Below are positions 1-7,887 of a stretch of DNA of 15,306 bases, piece after piece. The notes below the pieces were generated by a model. The model ran no database searches and was not told the DNA's origin. It was given only the letters and a program-made list of their open reading frames with translations. Within the stretch, counting starts at the first letter, position 1; each line of letters starts with the position of its first letter. Origin of the DNA: Bacteroidetes bacterium UBA7692 (GTDB lineage Bacteria > Bacteroidota > Bacteroidia > Chitinophagales > LD1); the NCBI GenBank assembly GCA_002482725.1, contig DLGO01000088.1:1-15306 (forward strand). The letters are read 5' to 3'. A program made the translations under genes and the position numbers.

Positions 1-1812
1 CTCGCCTGTACCAGGCTCTTCACCAAGCAGACGCTCGCCCGATACACGCTTGGCTTCTTTGGTAGTAACCTCTACTGCCTCGTGAAAAGGCTTGTAGAAA
101 CCATCTATCATTTTATGCCACTCTTTTTTACCAAGGGCTATTTCATCGAATTGTGCTTCTATATCGGCAGTAAAGCCGTAGTCCAGTATTTCTTTGAAGT
201 TCTCAATCAGGAAGTCATTTACCAGCAAACCGATGTCGGTAGGGAAAAGCTTCATTTTTTCAGCACCCGTAATCTCCGTTTTGGTGGTGTCGGTTATTTT
301 GTCGTTGCTAAGGGTAAGTATCCTGAAAGGACGATCCACTCCATCACGGTTTTCTTTCAATACATAGTTGCGCTGCTGCACCGTATTGATAGTAGGCGCA
401 TAAGTAGACGGACGGCCTATACCCAGTTCTTCCAGTTTCTTTACCAGGCTTGCCTCCGTATAGCGTGGGGCAGGGCGGGTAAACCTTTCGGTAGCTATCA
501 TTTCCCTTAGCTCAAGCGGCTGGCCAACATTTACCGGTGGCAACAATACTTCTGCAGCATCATCCGTTTCGGCATCCTCGTCGTTAGACTCGGTATATAC
601 TTTCAGGAAACCATCGAATACAATTACTTCTCCTGAAGCATTCAGTACATCTTTATTTTTATTGTTCTCTATAGATATAATGGTGCGCTCCAGCTCTGCA
701 TCACTCATTTGCGAAGCTATGCTGCGTTTCCATATCAGTTCATAGAGGCGTTGCTCATCACGCTCCGCATCCACGGTTTTCTTGTCCATATACGACGGGC
801 GTATAGCCTCGTGCGCTTCCTGGGCACTATCGTTTTTATTGGCAAACTGCCTGCGCTTGTGGTATTTGGCACCATAGCTGCTATTTATTTCAGCTGCCAT
901 GGCAGTAAGCGCAGTATCGGACAGGTTGGTAGAGTCGGTCCTCATGTAGGATATAAATCCTGCCTCGTACAACCGCTGTGCTACCAACATGGTACGCGAC
1001 ACCGAAAAGCCCAGCTTGCGTGAAGCCTCCTGCTGCAGGGTAGACGTGGTAAATGGTGCAGAAGGCGTGCGTTTGGCAGGTTTCTTCTCTATATTCTGTA
1101 CACTGAAGCTGGCACCTGTAAGCTGCTCCAAGTATGCCTGCGCATCTTTCTCCTGGCTGAACTTGGTATTGCTTTCTGCTTTTAATACTACTTTTTTGCC
1201 TTTATCATCTGTTACGAAGAAGTTGGCCGTTATCTTGAAAGAAGAGGTAACTTTAAAGTTCTTTACCTCACGCTCACGTTCTACTATTAACCTGACAGCT
1301 ACTGACTGTACACGACCTGCAGATAGCGATGGCTTTACTTTTTTCCACAATACAGGGGAAAGCTCGTAGCCTACCAGCCTGTCCAGCACGCGACGCGCCT
1401 GCTGGGCATTTACCAGGCTCAGGTTTATAAGGCGTGGTGCAGCTATGGCAGCACGTATGGCTTTTTCCGTTACCTCGCGGTAGGTGATTCTTTTGGCAGT
1501 GGCAGGATTCAATTTCAGGATTTCGCAAAGGTGCCATGAGATGGCCTCACCCTCGCGGTCCTCATCCGTCGCCAGGTAAATCTCTTTGGCATCCTTGGCC
1601 AGCTTCTTCAGTTCTGTTATTACCTTTTTCTTGTCCTCAGAGACCTCGTATTGCGGCTCGTAGTTGTTAGCTATATCTATAGCCACCCCGCTCGACGGTA
1701 AGTCGCGCACGTGCCCATAACTGGAGGTAACTATATAGTCATCTCCCAAATACTTATTGATGGTCTTAGCTTTACTAGGTGACTCAACAATAATCAAATT
1801 TTTTCCTGCCAT
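1..1812 (-). CDS. topA: DNA topoisomerase I (type IA), 3'-truncated by the window edge
   Basis: Type IA topoisomerase that relaxes negatively supercoiled DNA by single-strand passage. 604 codons are visible and open to the edge; the family is usually 750-900 residues, so the C-terminal part is missing. The N-terminal TOPRIM domain starts with MAGKNLIIVESPSKAKT (catalytic Glu10) and carries the metal-binding DEDREGEA motif with Asp83, Asp85 and Glu87. KPSLSAGRVQSVA follows, and the active-site tyrosine is Tyr289 in GFISYMRTDS. The motif EELGIGRPSTYAPTI lies further on and is typical of bacterial TopA. The ATG at 1812 places ESPSKAKT at the standard distance from the N-terminus. It is divergent from purB over a 186-bp gap. 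The zinc-finger or basic tail cannot be assessed because it lies beyond position 1. Confidence 0.97.
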   Translation of the reverse strand, partial: MAGKNLIIVESPSKAKTINKYLGDDYIVTSSYGHVRDLPSSGVAIDIANNYEPQYEVSEDKKKVITELKKLAKDAKEIYLATDEDREGEAISWHLCEILKLNPATAKRITYREVTEKAIRAAIAAPRLINLSLVNAQQARRVLDRLVGYELSPVLWKKVKPSLSAGRVQSVAVRLIVEREREVKNFKVTSSFKITANFFVTDDKGKKVVLKAESNTKFSQEKDAQAYLEQLTGASFSVQNIEKKPAKRTPSAPFTTSTLQQEASRKLGFSVSRTMLVAQRLYEAGFISYMRTDSTNLSDTALTAMAAEINSSYGAKYHKRRQFANKNDSAQEAHEAIRPSYMDKKTVDAERDEQRLYELIWKRSIASQMSDAELERTIISIENNKNKDVLNASGEVIVFDGFLKVYTESNDEDAETDDAAEVLLPPVNVGQPLELREMIATERFTRPAPRYTEASLVKKLEELGIGRPSTYAPTINTVQQRNYVLKENRDGVDRPFRILTLSNDKITDTTKTEITGAEKMKLFPTDIGLLVNDFLIENFKEILDYGFTADIEAQFDEIALGKKEWHKMIDGFYKPFHEAVEVTTKEAKRVSGERLLGEEPGTGE

Positions 1813-1830
1813 TTATACTGAGGTTTTGCG

Positions 1831-1862
1831 CAAATAAATATTAACCGAACGATAAACACAAC
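1831..1862 (-). promoter_or_regulatory. Candidate topA promoter
   Basis: On the minus strand, GTTG (1862-1859), 20 nt, then TTTATTTG (1838-1831). This is one mismatch from the Bacteroidota -7 consensus TAnnTTTG, with a TTG at about -33. The implied start would leave a leader of roughly 10-20 nt before the topA ATG. Inference from motif matching only. Confidence 0.35.
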
Positions 1863-1985
1863 TTTGGGCATTTAACGCGTGCAATATTAAAAAGTTCTGA
1901 ACGCCTTGTAACATGCAATATTCATTATATGTAAACAAGCGCATAATACTGAGCCAAAGAGACATTATAATCTGCCGGAGATTCC

Positions 1986-1993
1986 TAATTTTG
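1986..1993 (+). promoter_or_regulatory. -7 promoter box of purB
   Basis: TAATTTTG matches the Bacteroidota -7 consensus TAnnTTTG exactly. Only five bases (CGCGC) separate it from the purB ATG at 1999, so transcription would begin at or within a few bases of the start codon. No clear -33 TTTG is visible at the usual spacing. Confidence 0.5.
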
Positions 1994-1998
1994 CGCGC

Positions 1999-3345
1999 AT
2001 GATATTGAACGAACTTACCGCCATTTCGCCTGTAGACGGGCGCTACAGGAGCAAAGTTGCCGACCTGGCTGATTACTTTTCGGAGTATGCACTCATTAAA
2101 TACAGGGTGCATGTAGAGGTAGAATATTTTATTGCATTGTGGACAATGGGCCTGCCGCAACTGGCAGAAATGAGCCCTGAAAATATTGGCGGACTTATAA
2201 ATATAGTGTCGGAATTTTCGCTGGAAGATGCCGAAAAGATAAAAGCAACAGAGAAAATAACGAACCACGATGTGAAGGCGGTGGAGTATTTTATAAAAGA
2301 AAAGATGGATGCTTTGGGGCTTTCGGCGTTTAAAGAATTCGTGCATTTCGGGCTTACCTCGCAGGATATCAATAACACGGCTATACCGCTTTCGCTAAAA
2401 CACGCTAATGAAAATGTTTTTTTACCTACGGTAAAAGAAGTAATAGCCCTGTTGCAAGGCTTTGCTACTGAATGGCAGAACATACCTATGCTGGCACACA
2501 CGCACGGGCAGCCTGCATCGCCTACGCGCCTGGGCAAGGAGATAATGGTGTATGTAGAAAGGCTCACGAAGCAAGTAGCTATGTTTGAGGCAATACCTTA
2601 TGGAGCAAAGTTCGGAGGAGCTACGGGCAACTTTAATGCGCATGCGGTGGCCTACCCGGATATAGACTGGAAAATATTTGGCAACGAGTTTGTAAACGAT
2701 ATACTGGGGCTGCACCGCAGCACCTATACCACACAGATAGAGCACTACGACTACTTAGCGGCTATGTGCGACAATAACAAACGCATCAACACTATATTAA
2801 TAGACCTGTGCCGCGATATGTGGAGCTACATATCCATGGAGTACTTTAAGCAAAAGGTAAATAAAAATGAGGTAGGCAGTAGTGCCATGCCGCATAAGGT
2901 GAATCCGATAGACTTCGAAAATGCAGAAGGTAACCTTGGTGTGGCTAATGCACTTTTCGAACACTTTGCAGCTAAACTACCTGTATCGAGATTGCAGCGT
3001 GACCTGACGGACTCCACTGTGCTGCGCAACCTGGGTGTACCTGCTGCGCATACGCTAATCAGCCTTGAATCGCTGAAGAAGGGACTTGGCAAGCTATTGC
3101 TGAATGAGGACAAACTGCGCGCAGACTTGGAGAAAAACTACGCTGTAGTATCGGAAGCTGTGCAAACTATATTGCGCCGTGAGGCATACCCGAACCCTTA
3201 TGAAGCACTAAAAGAACTGACACGTGGCAATGCTTCTATAACTGCTGAAAGTATTGCAGCTTTTGTAGAAAATCTGGAAGTGGCAGAGTCGGTAAAGGCT
3301 GAACTAAGACAGATAACACCGCATAACTATACGGGATTGGTATAA
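1999..3345 (+). CDS. purB: Adenylosuccinate lyase
   Basis: Catalyses two fumarate-releasing steps of purine synthesis: SAICAR to AICAR, and adenylosuccinate to AMP. It is a cytosolic homotetramer of the fumarase/aspartase superfamily. The 448-residue product begins MILNELTAISPVDGRY, matching the E. coli-type PurB N-terminus and fixing the start. Superfamily signatures are all present: NHDVKAVE (89-96), TSQDINNTA (120-128), HTHGQPASPT (167-176, His169 in the general-acid region) and the flexible catalytic loop SSAMPHKVNP (294-303). Its length is close to the 456 residues of the E. coli enzyme. Its 3' end faces the small lipoprotein gene 14 bp away, with no obvious terminator between them. purE also lies in this window but in a different unit, so the purine genes are dispersed rather than in one operon. 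Confidence 0.97.
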   Translation: MILNELTAISPVDGRYRSKVADLADYFSEYALIKYRVHVEVEYFIALWTMGLPQLAEMSPENIGGLINIVSEFSLEDAEKIKATEKITNHDVKAVEYFIKEKMDALGLSAFKEFVHFGLTSQDINNTAIPLSLKHANENVFLPTVKEVIALLQGFATEWQNIPMLAHTHGQPASPTRLGKEIMVYVERLTKQVAMFEAIPYGAKFGGATGNFNAHAVAYPDIDWKIFGNEFVNDILGLHRSTYTTQIEHYDYLAAMCDNNKRINTILIDLCRDMWSYISMEYFKQKVNKNEVGSSAMPHKVNPIDFENAEGNLGVANALFEHFAAKLPVSRLQRDLTDSTVLRNLGVPAAHTLISLESLKKGLGKLLLNEDKLRADLEKNYAVVSEAVQTILRREAYPNPYEALKELTRGNASITAESIAAFVENLEVAESVKAELRQITPHNYTGLV

Positions 3346-3359
3346 ACACTTAGAGTAAG

Positions 3360-3578
3360 TTACAAGGAGCAATCAGTATATAAAAGCGTACCCATGTCAT
3401 CCCGCTCTTTCTCGTGGTCGTCACATTCCATTTTTGCTTCAACTGCACTTTGGTCATATTGCTGTATCAGCTTTTTGCTGCCTTCTATATAGGTACAACT
3501 GCATGCATAATCCTTTCTGGTACATGATGCCAATGCCAACACAAATAGCAACGACGATATTGCAAATAGCTTTTTCAT
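3360..3578 (-). CDS. Small putative lipoprotein
   Basis: A 72-residue protein with a clear lipoprotein signal: Met-Lys-Lys, a hydrophobic core (residues 4-17) and a lipobox LASC with the acylated cysteine at Cys19. The mature part is about 54 residues, polar, rich in Lys, Asp and Glu, with four further cysteines (26, 28, 52, 70) that could form disulfides in the periplasm. The frame is open to 3701, but the stretch before Met42 of that longer frame does not resemble a protein N-terminus and would bury the signal peptide, so the ATG at 3578 is preferred. I do not recognise the mature domain and assign no function. It is convergent with purB. A weak promoter-like CACAATTA (one mismatch to the inverted -7 box) sits at 3602-3609. 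Confidence 0.7.
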   Translation of the reverse strand: MKKLFAISSLLFVLALASCTRKDYACSCTYIEGSKKLIQQYDQSAVEAKMECDDHEKERDDMGTLLYTDCSL

Positions 3579-3783
3579 AACACTGTCTTTGCCATATAAT
3601 GCACAATTATCATTCCATAGATAGACCCTATATAAAATAATAGAATGGGGAAATAGATGCCCGTAGAGGGGTTCTATTCCAAGTTTTCCAATTGATGTCA
3701 ATCTTAAGAAATGAAGATCAGCGTAGGATTCATTGGCATCTTTTTTTCATTTAGTGCGACAGCATCATCCAAAATTTATCTAT

Positions 3784-4413
3784 ATGCCAAATTCCCGCTC
3801 ACCGGCAGAAAGAGAAACGCTTATAAAAAGTTCGCTTGACTTTTTTGTTGAGTATATACTACCGAAAAGGATGCATCAATTCAACACAACGGGAAACAAG
3901 CATATACATATTGCCATTATAAAGGATGCTGAAAAGATAATCAGCGAATATTATGCCCAGCTGATGGAGAAATACTTTGCACCGCATAGCATACCACAGA
4001 CTGAAGTAAGTGTAGAGTTGTACAAAGTGCTTTCCGCCATTGAATACGCCATCATGGACATTAAACCCTTTGAAATACATGACAATAATAATACGGTGCA
4101 CGATGGCAAACATGAGCGATTGGTAGTAGATGAATCCATCATTAATGCGCACTTTGCTTTTAACTGTGCCCTGATAATGCTCAGCAACTCCGATGATAAA
4201 TACAATAAGCTTTTCAGCAACTCTAAGATTATGAACACTATCATCAATTTTAAAGAAGGTGGTGAGAGTATAGGAGAGGAACACATAGCAATATTGGCAC
4301 ACAGCACTGCCACTACTCCCCTGCCACTCTTCTCCAATGCATCCTGGTGGCAGTTATTCTGCTATGCAGGCACGCTGTTGGAAATAGACGGGTCCGACCA
4401 CCCTTTTGGTTAA
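3784..4413 (+). CDS. Unrecognised cytosolic protein
   Basis: A 209-residue product that I cannot assign to a family. It has no signal peptide or membrane segment in the frame used. It looks mostly alpha-helical: amphipathic stretches at about 8-30, 44-66, 73-94 and 115-135. It has a polar Asn/His/Asp-rich linker at 98-110, a Gly/Glu-rich turn at 158-166 and an aromatic C-terminus with paired Trp188-Trp189. No catalytic motif stands out. The open frame begins after a stop at 3724-3726. TTG (3733) and GTG (3754) occur upstream, but ATG 3784 is the first ATG and is preferred. It lies 58 bp before the S51 peptidase gene on the same strand and may be cotranscribed with it. A signal-peptide-like ORF in another frame (3711-3839) overlaps the start. 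Confidence 0.6.
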   Translation: MPNSRSPAERETLIKSSLDFFVEYILPKRMHQFNTTGNKHIHIAIIKDAEKIISEYYAQLMEKYFAPHSIPQTEVSVELYKVLSAIEYAIMDIKPFEIHDNNNTVHDGKHERLVVDESIINAHFAFNCALIMLSNSDDKYNKLFSNSKIMNTIINFKEGGESIGEEHIAILAHSTATTPLPLFSNASWWQLFCYAGTLLEIDGSDHPFG

Positions 4414-4423
4414 TAATAAGCCC

Positions 4424-4455
4424 GTTGCTTATTGCATATAATTTGAATATTTGTG
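4424..4455 (+). promoter_or_regulatory. Candidate promoter of the S51 peptidase gene
   Basis: GTTG at 4424-4427, then 20 nt, then TATTTGTG at 4448-4455, one mismatch from TAnnTTTG. The predicted start is about 10-15 nt before the ATG at 4472. If real, the peptidase can be transcribed independently of the gene ending at 4413. Motif-based inference. Confidence 0.3.
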
Positions 4456-4471
4456 GCACAATTCAAATGCC

Positions 4472-5098
4472 ATGCAATTCTATCTTTCCTCTTACAAGTT
4501 TGGAAATGAAACCGAAAAACTGCGCTGCATGATACCTGCAGGCAGCAAAGTAGCGCATATAAATAACTCAAGGGACTGGACAGATGCAGATCCGGTAAGA
4601 AGGGCCGAACACCAGAATGCAGAGTTGGAAGAGCTGCATAACCTTGGATTCGTGGCAGAGCCTCTTGACCTAAAAGATTACTTCGGCAAACGGGACAAGC
4701 TACAGGCAAAACTGCAACAACTGGATGGTATATGGATAAGCGGTGGCAATACGTTTGTACTAAGACAAGCAATGAAGCTAAGCGGATTTGACCAGCTGTT
4801 TGAAGGATTGCAAGCCAGGAAGGGGTTTCTATATGGAGGTTACAGTGCAGGCATCTGCATATTGTGCGACTCGCTTAAATACATAGAGTATGTAGATAAT
4901 CCAAACAACTTCCCGTATAGCGGTAGCAGCGAAACGATATGGGATGGGTTGAATTTGTTCCCGTATGGCATACTGCCACATTACGATTCAGATCATTTTG
5001 AATCAGAGGCTATAGGCAAAGAAGTCCAACGATGCATAGACAATAAATGGCTATTTAAAACCCTGAGAGACGGTGAGGTAATCATTATTGAAGATTAG
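4472..5098 (+). CDS. Peptidase family S51 protein (dipeptidase E-like)
   Basis: A 208-residue cytosolic serine peptidase of the S51 family (peptidase E), whose characterised members cleave dipeptides with N-terminal Asp. The class I glutamine amidotransferase-like fold is indicated by IWISGGNTFVLRQAM (87-101) and by the nucleophile elbow GGYSAGIC (122-129) with Ser125. His170 in LPHYDSDH is the likely catalytic histidine. The third triad member is not certain from sequence alone; Glu154 or an Asp nearby are candidates. The frame is open from a TTG at 4451, but the ATG at 4472 (MQFYLSSYKFG) starts at the first beta strand expected for this family. Other S51 members include cyanophycinase, so the substrate is inferred. 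The gene ends just before a strong hairpin at 5106-5138. Confidence 0.85.
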   Translation: MQFYLSSYKFGNETEKLRCMIPAGSKVAHINNSRDWTDADPVRRAEHQNAELEELHNLGFVAEPLDLKDYFGKRDKLQAKLQQLDGIWISGGNTFVLRQAMKLSGFDQLFEGLQARKGFLYGGYSAGICILCDSLKYIEYVDNPNNFPYSGSSETIWDGLNLFPYGILPHYDSDHFESEAIGKEVQRCIDNKWLFKTLRDGEVIIIED

Positions 5099-5105
5099 CC
5101 AAAAC

Positions 5106-5138
5106 AAAGAGGCGGTCCCTATCAGGAACCGCCTCTTT
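5106..5138. terminator. Bidirectional intrinsic terminator between the S51 peptidase gene and gcvH
   Basis: Perfect 11-bp stem AAAGAGGCGGT / ACCGCCTCTTT (5106-5116 with 5128-5138) and an 11-nt loop that can close a further CCT/AGG pairing. A-rich sequence on the left and T-rich on the right mean it can work for both convergent genes. It lies 7 bp after the peptidase stop and 24 bp beyond the gcvH stop. Confidence 0.85.
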
Positions 5139-5162
5139 ATAGTTATAACAACAGGAGCCTGA

Positions 5163-5543
5163 TTATGCTCCTATATGCGTTTTGTATGTTTCTGCATCCA
5201 TCAAACCATCCAACTCGCCCGGGTTAGAAAGCTCAATTTTAACCATCCAGCCTTCACCATAAGCATCCGTATTTACCAACTCAGGCTGGGCATCAAGGCC
5301 TGCATTCTTTTCCAATACCTTGCCGCTAACAGGCGCAAAAAGGTCAGATACTGTTTTTACCGCTTCTACTGTACCGAAAACGGAGTTCTGGGCTACCGAT
5401 TTACCTATTGTATCAATTTCTACGTATACAATATCTCCAAGCTCTTTCTGCGCAAAGTCAGAAATGCCTACGGTTGCTGTGTTGCCTTCCACACGAACCC
5501 ACTCGTGCTCTTTTGAATATTTTAAGTCTGCAGGGAAATTCAT
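5163..5543 (-). CDS. gcvH: Glycine cleavage system H protein
   Basis: Lipoyl carrier protein that shuttles the aminomethyl group between P, T and L proteins of the glycine cleavage complex. The 126-residue product starts MNFPADLKYSKEHEWV, as in other GcvH. It contains the lipoylation site FGTVEAVKTVSDL, with Lys63 as the modified lysine, inside a small hammerhead fold (GISDFAQKELGDIVYVE upstream, APVSGKV downstream). The length is typical of the family. The frame is open further to an ATG at 5582, but the extra 13 residues are not part of the family, so 5543 is the chosen start. gcvT and gcvP are not adjacent, so the system is dispersed. It is divergent from the TMTC-like gene, with a good -7 box at 5606-5613. 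Confidence 0.96.
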   Translation of the reverse strand: MNFPADLKYSKEHEWVRVEGNTATVGISDFAQKELGDIVYVEIDTIGKSVAQNSVFGTVEAVKTVSDLFAPVSGKVLEKNAGLDAQPELVNTDAYGEGWMVKIELSNPGELDGLMDAETYKTHIGA

Positions 5544-5605
5544 TATTTCTTTATTTAAAAGTTCGATGGCGAAAATAAGCATTGCATTGAGGATTTATAC
5601 CGCTT

Positions 5606-5613
5606 CAAAAATA
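5606..5613 (-). promoter_or_regulatory. -7 promoter box of gcvH
   Basis: On the minus strand this reads TATTTTTG, an exact match to TAnnTTTG. It would give a 5' leader of about 55-60 nt before the gcvH ATG at 5543. No TTTG is seen at the usual -33 distance. Confidence 0.4.
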
Positions 5614-5675
5614 AAATTTCATAAGCCTGGGATTAACCCCTTACTCACAAACTTTTTATACTTTTCGCCCTTAGC

Positions 5676-7826
5676 ATGGCAAAGAAAAATACAGCACCGG
5701 TTTCCAGACCCCTTGAGGGCTATTATTCGTACATCGTTTTCTTTGCCGCATTCCTGGTATATTTCAATGCTGTTTTCAACGACTACAACCTGGATGATGA
5801 CCTTGTAACACGCAATCACCGCCTTACCAGCCAAGGCATATCTGCCATTCCTGAGATTTTCACCTCACCCTATTTTCAAAACGAAACCTATGCATTTGAG
5901 TATCGCCCTATGGTGCTTACCTCCTTTGCCATAGAGCATACCATGTTTGGCGAAAACCCATCTGTAAGCCATTTTTTCAATGTATTGTTATATGCATTGT
6001 TGTGTGTGCTTCTGTTCAATACCTTAAAGCGATTGCTGAAATCATATTCCATCTTGGTTCCTCTTTTTGTGGCAATGCTGTTTGCAGTACACCCCATACA
6101 CACTGAAGTAGTGGCCAGTATAAAAAACCGGGATGAGATACTTGCGCTGCTTGGATCTGTGGGTGCATGGTACTACTGTATCCGTTTTCTGGAAACCCAG
6201 AAATGGTGGATGCTGCCCGTGGCAGGGGTATTGATGCTGGCAGCGCTTTTATCAAAAATATCGGTAGTGCCTGTAATCATGATCATTCCGCTTTCACTTA
6301 TAGTATTCTATCGCCCGACCTTACAAAAGGTGCTGTTGATTACTGCGGTGCTTACACTGGTAGCCTTCCCTTTTGTAAAGCTGAGCCTACTACAGCATCA
6401 ATTGCTCGTGGTGGCTGCCAATTTCCTTATAGTTATACTAGCCCACCTGATACTTACTCCTGCAGAAGCCGGCAAACCTGTTTTTACCAAAAAGAGGATG
6501 ATGCAATTTGGCGTCACGCTTGGCGTATTGATTATCTTCATTGTGATATCCCGCCTGATTCCTGAAACGGATGAATACCGGGTAGAAGGGGTACAGGTTT
6601 CTGTCGGGGAAATCAACCGTAAGATGAATTTCATAGAAGCTCCGGTATGGGTTACAGATGCACTTGATATAAGGCTGGGCACTGCTGCTGTAGTGCTTGG
6701 AAAATACCTTCGCCTTGCACTGGTACCATTCCCTATGGCATACTACTATGGCTATGCCGAAATAGTACCTACGTCTATTTTTTCGGCAATGCCCATTATA
6801 TACCTTGGGCTATACCTGGCATTGGGCATTGCCGGTTTATTGCTGATAAAACGCGCCCCGCTTGTTTCCTTTGGCATTGTGCTGTATTTAATAGGCCTTG
6901 CCCCTTTCTCCACCATAGCAGAACCCGTAGCGGGCATGATGGGAGACAGGTATCTGTTTCTCCCATCTATAGGTGTAGCTATGGCCATAGTTGGTTGCCT
7001 GCAGTTTTTGGGCATTGCAATTACAGATACCAGACAAACGCACTTTAAGGCATTACCTAAGCAAATACGGTACGGGTTGCTGACCATATTGACGCTATAC
7101 AGCATGACCACTATAGCTCGCAACAGCGACTGGAAGGATATGCTGACCCTGTGCGCTGCGGATATACATGCGGTGGAAAACTCGGCACATGCCCACAACC
7201 TGTATGGTTACCATCTGGCGGCCAGCAGTAACCAAGGCCTACCTCAAGAGCAGTATAAAAAAAGACAGGAAGCCATCTACCATTTCCAAAGGGCACTGCA
7301 GATATACCCAAAGATGCTGAATGCCCAGTTTGACCTGGCGCGTATGTATGAAATGACCAACCAGCCCGATAGCGCAATAGCTGCATACAATAAGACATTG
7401 GCGCTTGATACCAACTTTGCCGCAGCAGCGCTGCGCATAGCAGTAATAAAAGATACCAAAGGGGATATAACAGGAGCAATACCATACTATGAATTTGCCC
7501 TGCTGAAATCTCCAAAAGATATTACCATATACAACAGCCTTAGCTTTGCCTGGTACAGGTTAAAGGATTATAACCGCAGCCTGGCCATACTGCGCACCGC
7601 CCACAATAACTTTCCCGACAAACCAGAGCCTGCCATAAACATAGCCAAGACATTTATAAATGTAATGATGAAAGACTCTGCCATGGTCTATCTGGAAAAA
7701 GCGCTGGAAAGAAAACCAAATGACCGCAAAATATTGGAGTCGCTGGTAACACTTTCGGGTGAAACAGGCCAAACTGACCGCAAATATTTTTATGAGCAGA
7801 AACTCAAGGCTTTACCCAGAAGATAG
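5676..7826 (+). CDS. TMTC-like GT-C membrane protein with C-terminal TPR repeats
   Basis: A 716-residue polytopic protein. Residues 1 to about 480 carry roughly a dozen hydrophobic segments (for example 18-34, 99-118, 122-138, 155-172, 218-240, 243-262, 279-293, 369-390, 394-412, 428-450, 464-481). The first loop holds an acidic cluster, YNLDDD (Asp40-42), as expected for the catalytic Asp of GT-C lipid-linked sugar transferases. HPIHTEVVASIKNRDEIL (139-156) and GDRYLFLPSIG (423-433) resemble the conserved motifs of the TMTC/DUF1736 family, whose animal members are linked to protein O-mannosylation. Residues from about 505 to 690 form four to five TPR-like helical hairpins (for example 548-581, 582-615, 616-649, 650-683). 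The likely role is sugar transfer from a lipid carrier to a protein or envelope acceptor, with the TPRs recognising the partner; the substrate is unknown. The start is the ATG at 5676. Confidence 0.8.
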   Translation: MAKKNTAPVSRPLEGYYSYIVFFAAFLVYFNAVFNDYNLDDDLVTRNHRLTSQGISAIPEIFTSPYFQNETYAFEYRPMVLTSFAIEHTMFGENPSVSHFFNVLLYALLCVLLFNTLKRLLKSYSILVPLFVAMLFAVHPIHTEVVASIKNRDEILALLGSVGAWYYCIRFLETQKWWMLPVAGVLMLAALLSKISVVPVIMIIPLSLIVFYRPTLQKVLLITAVLTLVAFPFVKLSLLQHQLLVVAANFLIVILAHLILTPAEAGKPVFTKKRMMQFGVTLGVLIIFIVISRLIPETDEYRVEGVQVSVGEINRKMNFIEAPVWVTDALDIRLGTAAVVLGKYLRLALVPFPMAYYYGYAEIVPTSIFSAMPIIYLGLYLALGIAGLLLIKRAPLVSFGIVLYLIGLAPFSTIAEPVAGMMGDRYLFLPSIGVAMAIVGCLQFLGIAITDTRQTHFKALPKQIRYGLLTILTLYSMTTIARNSDWKDMLTLCAADIHAVENSAHAHNLYGYHLAASSNQGLPQEQYKKRQEAIYHFQRALQIYPKMLNAQFDLARMYEMTNQPDSAIAAYNKTLALDTNFAAAALRIAVIKDTKGDITGAIPYYEFALLKSPKDITIYNSLSFAWYRLKDYNRSLAILRTAHNNFPDKPEPAINIAKTFINVMMKDSAMVYLEKALERKPNDRKILESLVTLSGETGQTDRKYFYEQKLKALPRR

Positions 7827-7887
7827 CTTTCCCACATAAATTGATTGCACTTTTCGTAGTATCATTACGGCCTACTTATCATAATTT

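Noticed and set aside
2073..2567. 164-codon minus-strand ORF inside purB
   Set aside because: Antisense shadow of a gene with complete PurB motifs; no recognisable protein features.
3639..3678. Inverted repeat AATAGAA / TTCTATT with a 26-nt loop
   Set aside because: Only 7 bp, A/T-rich and with a long loop; likely chance.
5154..5172. Six-base AGGAGC / GCTCCT hairpin over the gcvH stop
   Set aside because: Weak compared with the adjacent 11-bp terminator; not needed to explain termination.
5544..5582. Upstream ATG start for gcvH
   Set aside because: Adds 13 residues absent from GcvH proteins; the family start MNFPADLKYSKEHEWV is at 5543.
5320..5808. 162-codon plus-strand ORF spanning the gcvH-TMTC gap
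   Set aside because: Runs antisense through gcvH and out of frame into the TMTC-like gene; both have strong family evidence.
6167..6565. 132-codon alternative-frame ORF in the TMTC-like gene
   Set aside because: Overlaps the membrane-domain coding frame; low-complexity and no start context.
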